From assembly GCA_002373505.1 (NCBI GenBank), contig DFKE01000012.1, positions 288,464-352,463 of the forward strand: a stretch of DNA of 64,000 nt, read 5' to 3'. Origin of the DNA: Bacteroidales bacterium UBA3653 (lineage in GTDB: Bacteria; Bacteroidota; Bacteroidia; Bacteroidales; Paludibacteraceae). The translations under genes were made by a program, and so were the position numbers. Below, piece after piece: positions 58,923 through 64,000 of this stretch (position 1 is the first letter of the stretch; each line of letters begins with the position of its first letter). The notes beneath the pieces are model-generated. The model ran no database searches and was not told where the DNA came from. It saw only the letters and a list, made by a program, of their open reading frames with translations.

Positions 58923-60221
58923 ATTTTTTTTATACACTCCATACTTAATTTTTTGTATAAAGCCGTGATTTTGCCATTCATCATTCCAGCGAAGAACAGT
59001 AGCACGGGATATTCCTTGGGATTGGGCTTCGGCGACGAGGGTTTTGGATTCAAACTCGGCGGGAAGGAGAGAGAGGAGAATGGCTTTCTGGTCGAGGGGT
59101 TTGACTTTCGGTGCCTCTATCTTCTCAGTTCCTTTTACCAACTGATACGCCTGTGCCATATGAAGAAGCAATTTGTTTCCTATCAACTCTGCTATTGCAT
59201 AGTCAATAGGAGAACAAATTATTGGTGATTGGTAATTCTTATCTCGGCTAAGCCTCGAACGATCGGCTGAAGCCGTATGGGTAATTGGTGATTTTTCTTC
59301 GTAAAGGCGAAGCACTGTCAGGATCATCGCGATACGCTCGATATGTACCGCCATACGCAGAACGACGGAGTGAAAATCCTCGCCGAGCATGCGGATGAGT
59401 GTCGGGTACGCGGTTTCTAAGTGCTTGCCCAGGCGAGTGCGTTGGTCGGTCGTCAGTTTGAACTCACGGGCTTTGGTAAAGAGCAGTTTCTCATAAAGAT
59501 GATAGAGCTGTTCCGCAGCAGTTTGGATGGTTTCGCGGGAAGTCTCGGAGGGCTGTACATAGCGGCTGTTAAAGGCTTGATGTTCATCGACGATAAGTGT
59601 CAACAGACGCGAGAAATAACCATTCTCGATACTCGGCACAAGGGCATGATACTGGCTAAACGTACCGGTAAGCACCATGGATACTTGCGGGTTCTCGATG
59701 ACGGACGCTTCTCTGCAACGGGCACGGGAGATGGTCTCGTGCTCTGCAGCTTTACGGAGCGCGGTGTTGTAATTGGCGGTACTCGAACGCCAGATGTCCG
59801 TGATAACCGATCCTTCGGACTCATGGATATAGCCACGACCATTTTGACGCGCCAGTGTCTGGTAGAAGGCAGTGTAGGTGGCATCGCCCGGGATGATGAG
59901 CGGTGTCTTCTTGTGAATCGGTTTGACGAGTTCGAGCGCCAGGTTCGCGATACCTTTTCCGCAAGCTGCCGAACCCACGATAAAGAGTTGGAGGTTCGGA
60001 TAGTAGCGTTTGGCAGCGATACCGTACTTGCAATAGAGGTTCGGCATCACGCTTCCGCACGCTACGAGCGCGCTCATTAATAACATGTCTTTCTCCGCCG
60101 GCGTGTTAGCGAGCGAAAGAACGTTTTGCATCAGTTCAGGCAGGTTGTTTACATCCATGTTTTCCACGATGCGGAGGTTTTCCTGCTCCTCCGAAGAATT
60201 TAGGTTCTGAATTTCATTCAT
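58917..60221 (-). CDS. DUF3987-like P-loop protein
   Basis: This 434-residue protein resembles DUF3987 (primase/helicase-associated ATPase-like) proteins of Bacteroidetes: LLMSALVACGSVMPNLYCKY, then LQLFIVGSAACGKGIANLAL (P-loop GSAACGKG). IHESEGSVITDIWR is the Walker B-like region, and a C-terminal helix-turn-helix-like segment (GISRATVLRWNDEWQNHGFI) follows. Members are common on mobile elements. Residues about 309-333 (SPITHTASADRSRLSRDKN...) are encoded by ATTGGTGATTGG-type words and look inserted. It has its own promoter at 60302-60332. Confidence 0.75.
   Translation of the reverse strand: MNEIQNLNSSEEQENLRIVENMDVNNLPELMQNVLSLANTPAEKDMLLMSALVACGSVMPNLYCKYGIAAKRYYPNLQLFIVGSAACGKGIANLALELVKPIHKKTPLIIPGDATYTAFYQTLARQNGRGYIHESEGSVITDIWRSSTANYNTALRKAAEHETISRARCREASVIENPQVSMVLTGTFSQYHALVPSIENGYFSRLLTLIVDEHQAFNSRYVQPSETSRETIQTAAEQLYHLYEKLLFTKAREFKLTTDQRTRLGKHLETAYPTLIRMLGEDFHSVVLRMAVHIERIAMILTVLRLYEEKSPITHTASADRSRLSRDKNYQSPIICSPIDYAIAELIGNKLLLHMAQAYQLVKGTEKIEAPKVKPLDQKAILLSLLPAEFESKTLVAEAQSQGISRATVLRWNDEWQNHGFIQKIKYGVYKKNA
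59221..59296. repeat. In-frame ATTGGTGATTGGTAATT words in the DUF3987-like gene
   Basis: ATTGGTGATTGGTAATTC and TAATTGGTGATTT flank a CGGCTAAGCC / CGGCTGAAGCCG pair of small hairpins. On minus the block is translated in frame. Confidence 0.75.
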
Positions 60222-60224
60222 AAC

Positions 60225-60297
60225 GTTAAATAGTTAAATAGTTAAAATGGTCGCTTGCGCGACGTTAAAGGGTTAAACTGTTAAATTGTTAAAATCG
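60225..60297. repeat. GTTAAATAGTTAAA words in the DUF3987-like gene leader
   Basis: Six GTTAAA-ended words (GTTAAATA, GTTAAAAT, GTTAAAGG, GTTAAACT, GTTAAATT, GTTAAAAT) with a GTCGCTTGCGCGAC hairpin in the middle form the leader. Confidence 0.75.
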
Positions 60298-60301
60298 AGT
60301 G

Positions 60302-60332
60302 CAAAGATACGTTGAAAATCACCCTTTTTCAA
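60302..60332 (-). promoter_or_regulatory. Promoter of the DUF3987-like gene
   Basis: On minus, -33 TTG (60330-60332) and -7 TATCTTTG (60302-60309) are 20 nt apart. Confidence 0.8.
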
Positions 60333-60343
60333 GGGCGGTCATA

Positions 60344-60372
60344 AAAAAAGGACGTCCCGGGACGTCCTCAAA
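60344..60372 (-). terminator. Terminator of the 371-aa gene
   Basis: On minus, the perfect palindrome GAGGACGTCCCGGGACGTCC is followed by TTTTTTT. Confidence 0.9.
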
Positions 60373-60379
60373 ATAGTAT

Positions 60380-61495
60380 TTATGTATATTGTTTGGTTTT
60401 TCGCTTTGGCTTTCGTAATAAGCTTTTTCTCAGCGAACCAGGATCTACGTACCACCCGAAAAGCAGGGTTAGCTGTCGACATAATCTTGCGTGCGATTCA
60501 TTTTTTGCAAATTTTCTGAAATTTTCGTCGTACTTCTTCCGCTCCTTGATATATTCGCGGGTGGCGGCATATTTCTCCGGATCGTCTTCCGTCGGACATT
60601 TAAGCACTTCATCAGGGAAGAATAATTGCTCTTCCTCTTTCTTCTTTCGGGTTGAAACGGGCGGCTCTATTTTGTCTTTCACGAAATCGGTCCACTGGCT
60701 CATCCATTTACGGCAGAGGTTGATCTGCTCCGGGTCAAAGTCTTTCATCTCGGGTTTGATAAAGTCCCAATCGATCTCTGTCTCACGGATGGTTTGTTTG
60801 TATTGCGCCATAACGACATTCGAATCCGGAAAGATAGCAGCATCTTTTTGTGCGTAGTGCCACAACCAATCCCAATAACGTGCCATAATATCGGCTGCTT
60901 CTTCTCCCTCAAAGAAGAAAGTCTGTTCGTCGGGTTCGCCTTTTTCCATGTAGCATGCCAACTCATGCACGAGCGCAGGATCCGTCCAATCGATCTGAAG
61001 GAATCGTTGACGACGAGGTTCAATTCGTGCGGCATCAAAGAGCCACTGGGCGAAAGGCATCTTCCAAGGCACACGCTCGTATATATGCGCTCCGTACTCT
61101 TCTATAGCGATACGGCGCATGTAGGTTGCCACTACGTCCATCGCAATACTCAACTGCCTTTTGTTCGGACAGATAGTCTCTATCAACACTTGTTCGCTGG
61201 AAAACAACTCCAAGTATGCCAGATCCAATTGCTCCAGTTCCGCCTCGATATAACCCCAATCGTCAGCAATCACTTCCCTGTCGTACTGATCCAAAAAGGG
61301 TTTGTAGCGCAACGCTTCACTTAGCGAAATACCTCGTTTGTCGGCTTCATCTGTATTAAGCAGCCTTACGCCAAGTATCGCCGCTCCAAGGATACCGCCC
61401 AGCACAATCGGCTCATCCCCTTCCGGCAAATAAATCAACTTATGTCCTTCATACCGGAGCCGCTCATCAAAAATATAATCGTCTAACAGTTTCAT
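60380..61495 (-). CDS. Unrecognised 371-aa protein
   Basis: No known domain is recognised. It starts MKLLDDYIFDERLRYEGHKL, is acidic and helical in the middle (EAELEQLDLAYLELFSSEQV) and has a strongly basic end (LRKSLLRKPKRKTKQYT). No signal peptide is present. The start is placed at 61495 because the promoter -7 (TACCTTTG, 61500-61507) lies inside the longer frame that begins at 61540; the transcript would be nearly leaderless. It lies just upstream, in transcription order, of the DUF3987-like gene, but each has its own promoter and terminator. Composition is similar to its neighbours. Confidence 0.7.
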   Translation of the reverse strand: MKLLDDYIFDERLRYEGHKLIYLPEGDEPIVLGGILGAAILGVRLLNTDEADKRGISLSEALRYKPFLDQYDREVIADDWGYIEAELEQLDLAYLELFSSEQVLIETICPNKRQLSIAMDVVATYMRRIAIEEYGAHIYERVPWKMPFAQWLFDAARIEPRRQRFLQIDWTDPALVHELACYMEKGEPDEQTFFFEGEEAADIMARYWDWLWHYAQKDAAIFPDSNVVMAQYKQTIRETEIDWDFIKPEMKDFDPEQINLCRKWMSQWTDFVKDKIEPPVSTRKKKEEEQLFFPDEVLKCPTEDDPEKYAATREYIKERKKYDENFRKFAKNESHARLCRQLTLLFGWYVDPGSLRKSLLRKPKRKTKQYT

Positions 61496-61499
61496 AGCG

Positions 61500-61530
61500 C
61501 AAAGGTACTGCTTTTTTTTGACATATGCAA
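61500..61530 (-). promoter_or_regulatory. Promoter of the 371-aa gene
   Basis: On minus, -33 TTG (61528-61530, in TTGCATATGTC) and -7 TACCTTTG (61500-61507) are 20 nt apart. The -7 ends 5 nt before the ATG. Confidence 0.85.
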
Positions 61531-61544
61531 GAGAAAGCACGAAA

Positions 61545-61576
61545 AAAAAGCTGCACCCCTGAAGGAGTGCAGCGGA
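61545..61576 (-). terminator. Terminator of the LRR protein gene
   Basis: On minus, the stem GCTGCAC/GTGCAGC with a 10-nt loop is followed by an eight-T run. A degenerate relative lies at 55711-55740. Confidence 0.85.
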
Positions 61577-61594
61577 AAGAGAGATTGTTTGTTG

Positions 61595-64000
61595 TTATTT
61601 CAGTTCGACGCCGAGGGCGTTGTAGGTCTTGCCGTCACGGATGATGAGGAGCTTGCCATTGCGGAGGAACTTGAAACCCTTCTCCGACTCTCCCCTCAAG
61701 GAGGAGGAAGTGTTTTCGATGTCGGTGGTGGAAGTCACTATCCATTGTACGTCATAGATGCTGACGCTGTTTTCGGCAGCCTCGGTGCGTTTAGCGCGTG
61801 CGCGGAACTTGGACGGTAAGGTAGCCGGTGCTTCCGGTTCTTCCGCTACCACGCCATAGACAAAGACGTATGCATCACCTTCAACCGAGTAGGGGATTTC
61901 GATCAAGCCTTTGGCAGCCTGTGCAAAGGTCTCTGCTTCTTGTCCCTCAATACGTACTGCCACTTCGCGGTTGCCGGAGGTTTGGATCGTCAGACTGAGT
62001 GTTCCTGTTCCGGCAGGGATAGTGAGGATGATTCCGCTGAAATTATTGCGGATGACATCCATGTTGCCGGTATTGGCAAGCACGTTCTCTATCATCACTT
62101 CATCGACGACGGTATTGAGGACGAGGGCTTGTTCCGTAGCATCATAATGGTCGCCGTTAGTGGTGTCGCAGGTGAGGTAGAGGTTACCTACTACGGCGTT
62201 GGTGAGGTCGGTGTTGGCAGGCAAGTTAGCCATTGAGGCAGTGCCGCTTTCGGCTATCGGCGCGATGTCTTCTACGGAAGCGGGTTTGGTCTCCGGTGTC
62301 ATCTCGACAATGTTTTGGAAGCGGTTCCATTGCTCATCAGCGCGGTAAGCCGCGAGTGTGCCGGAAGGGACATAGAGAGTGGCTGTTTCATAGGTGTTGC
62401 TGTACCAGTTTTCGAACGCGTCTTGTCCGAGCGCGCCGGCAGGGTTCTGAATCTGAGAGATGATGAGGGTGAGGTTCTCCAGGTTCATGAATCCGTACGG
62501 TGCGATATGTTTGAGGTTAGCGGGCAGGGTGAGCGAACGGATACCATATAGTTCGTTGAATGCCTCTTGTGCAATAGAGTCCACAGAAGCGGGGATGAAG
62601 GCGCCGGCGGTAGCCGCTACGATGGTATTGTCGGCTGTGCGGATGATGGCGTTGCAGTTGTCTCGGCTGTCGAAGACGGTGTTGGCAGGGTTGACGGTCA
62701 CTTTGGCGATGCTGGTTCCGAGCAAGGCTGATCCTTCTATCTCAATGACCCCTGCAGGGATCTCCAATGCACGGAGCGGGCATCCACGGAACAGACGGTT
62801 GTTCAATACCTGCAACGATGCCGGCAGATGGATCTCCGTCAAGGCTTCGCAACCGGCGAACGCACCCGGACCGATGTATATGACTTCATCGGGGATGATG
62901 ATGGTACGCAGGGCTGTACAACCGAAGAAGATACGGTCCTGAATAGCCGTGGTACCTTGGGCAAAGGTCACTTTGGTGAGGTTCGCGTTATCCTGGAAAG
63001 CGGCGTTGTTGTCAAGCCAATTGGAGGACGAAGCGGGAATAACGACCTCTTTGAGTCCCGTACGGGCAAAAGCGAGCCAACCTACTTTTTCCACCGATTC
63101 AGGGATGTCAAGCGAGAATAGTTTGTCCGTATATTCGAAGGCTTCCGTGCCTATATACTTGACAGTACTTGGTATGGTCAGACTGCTGAGGTTGGACGCA
63201 CCTCGGAAGCAGTAGTCGCCGATGGCTTCTACAGCGTAGGTGAGAGGTTGATAAGCGCTACTCTCCTTTCTGCCGGAATAGTGTTCTGTCCCTCCATCAT
63301 TCCAATGGTAGAAGGTTACAGAATCGGGGATAACGATAGAGGATTGTTTGTACGGGAATTCGGAGCTCCACTGGCTGACGTAACTTCCGTCGGGATTGAG
63401 ATACCATACTTGCGGCATTACGACAGCGAGGTATTTTCTGTCTGCATCCAGCTCGTCCTGCCATACCTTGTAATACAAACCGTCCTCGTAAAAATCGATG
63501 TAGCTGGAAACTAAGACGATGCCATAGCGTTGCATATCGTCCATTTCCTGTATGTTGAAACGTCCCCAGAAGGAGTGTGCCTGATAGGTGTCTCCGAGCC
63601 CTTCGGGGACGTAGAGCGTGATAGCGGAGGCATCGGGTTGAGGATTGTCCTCGTCGAGGAAGGCGAAGGTGCGCGGACCGGGTTCCAGCAAAGAAGCCTT
63701 GTTGATCTGTACGGACTGCAAGTTGCGGCAGTAGGGACAGAAAGCCAACGGGAGCTCCGTTACCTTTTCGCCGATGACGACCGTTTGCACCGCATTCCAT
63801 GTATGGAAAATAGGGCTGGGGTAGTCTTCTGTAGTTATTTGCTCCACATTACGTCCCAAATACAAGTATGTACAACTATACGCTAACTCTTGGAAGGAAA
63901 ATTCTTCGCCTGCATCACCTTGACTAAAGCGGAAATAAATAGGCTCCTCGCCGTCTTCTATTTTCAATTCAGTCACGTTGGGGCTACGAGACAAGAGGTT
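61595..64000 (-). CDS. BspA-like leucine-rich-repeat surface protein (5' truncated by window edge)
   Basis: The frame is open to the window edge (NLLSRSPNVTELK...), so the signal peptide is missing; about 801 residues are visible. BspA-type LRR_5 repeats occupy roughly residues 250-580 (AIGDYCFRGASNLSSLTIPS, TVKYIGTEAFEYTDKLFSLD, CTALRTIIIPDEVIYIGPGA). They are followed by a beta-sandwich part and the tail FKFLRNGKLLIIRDGKTYNA then LGVELK. BspA proteins bind host or matrix proteins in oral and gut Bacteroidales; adhesion here is inferred. It has its own terminator. Confidence 0.85.
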   Translation of the reverse strand, partial: NLLSRSPNVTELKIEDGEEPIYFRFSQGDAGEEFSFQELAYSCTYLYLGRNVEQITTEDYPSPIFHTWNAVQTVVIGEKVTELPLAFCPYCRNLQSVQINKASLLEPGPRTFAFLDEDNPQPDASAITLYVPEGLGDTYQAHSFWGRFNIQEMDDMQRYGIVLVSSYIDFYEDGLYYKVWQDELDADRKYLAVVMPQVWYLNPDGSYVSQWSSEFPYKQSSIVIPDSVTFYHWNDGGTEHYSGRKESSAYQPLTYAVEAIGDYCFRGASNLSSLTIPSTVKYIGTEAFEYTDKLFSLDIPESVEKVGWLAFARTGLKEVVIPASSSNWLDNNAAFQDNANLTKVTFAQGTTAIQDRIFFGCTALRTIIIPDEVIYIGPGAFAGCEALTEIHLPASLQVLNNRLFRGCPLRALEIPAGVIEIEGSALLGTSIAKVTVNPANTVFDSRDNCNAIIRTADNTIVAATAGAFIPASVDSIAQEAFNELYGIRSLTLPANLKHIAPYGFMNLENLTLIISQIQNPAGALGQDAFENWYSNTYETATLYVPSGTLAAYRADEQWNRFQNIVEMTPETKPASVEDIAPIAESGTASMANLPANTDLTNAVVGNLYLTCDTTNGDHYDATEQALVLNTVVDEVMIENVLANTGNMDVIRNNFSGIILTIPAGTGTLSLTIQTSGNREVAVRIEGQEAETFAQAAKGLIEIPYSVEGDAYVFVYGVVAEEPEAPATLPSKFRARAKRTEAAENSVSIYDVQWIVTSTTDIENTSSSLRGESEKGFKFLRNGKLLIIRDGKTYNALGVELK

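Overview
The window looks like a chromosome segment from a Bacteroidales (Bacteroidota) bacterium, most likely an uncultured gut or rumen lineage. The sequence evidence is: promoters of the TTG-N20-TAnnTTTG type, few Shine-Dalgarno sites, a SusC/SusD pair, a short SecE, a LptE / sigma-54 activator / SecG neighbourhood, a DUF4924-like gene, and several secreted proteins ending in tails such as YNALGxxLK or MYDATGRMVK. No rRNA gene, CRISPR array or insertion sequence with a recognisable transposase was seen.

Layout. 1-12.6 kb is the conserved information-processing cluster tuf(partial)-tRNA-Trp-secE-nusG-rplK-rplA-rplJ-rplL-rpoB-rpoC, all on +. 12.7-29.7 kb is an AT-richer accessory island. It is bounded on both sides by the same AAATGAGTCGT word repeat in inverted orientation. 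It holds a MNT/HEPN toxin-antitoxin pair, a RelE-type pair, a ParE-type pair, HicAB, a RhuM-PLD fusion protein, and two giant surface proteins (2041 and 1619 aa), each followed by a tiny glycine-rich ORF and nearly the same terminator. 29.8-37.4 kb holds divergent secG and a sigma-54 activator with lptE, then a Wza-like and a Wzc-like exopolysaccharide pair and topB. 37.4-46 kb is a small pectin utilisation locus: SusC, SusD, a pectate-lyase-like lipoprotein and a GH28 polygalacturonase. 46-54.8 kb is mostly minus-strand housekeeping: tyrS, tRNA-Gln, rplY, pth, a four-helix-bundle gene, an S4-domain gene, a DUF4924-like gene, nth, recA and an FAD dehydrogenase. 54.9-64 kb carries minus-strand outer-membrane and secreted proteins, a DUF3987-like ATPase, an unknown 371-aa protein, and a BspA-like LRR protein that runs off the end.

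Three patterns deserve most attention. First, families of short 7-11 nt words (for example CTGATGGCTGACGG, TTTCAGCATTCAG, GAGCGAAGCGGTCTTT, GTGAATTG) fill many intergenic gaps. They also occur in frame inside conserved proteins, four times in the FAD dehydrogenase alone, and they supply C-terminal tails and part of a signal peptide. Second, both giant surface genes have their leader and start codon duplicated, with a toxin-antitoxin-like cassette sitting between the two copies. Third, two minus-strand surface or outer-membrane genes share promoters that lack the usual -33 TTG and instead carry twin 17-bp sites spaced exactly 21 bp apart, at the same distance from the -7 element. All functional statements come from reading motifs by eye; no database search was run.
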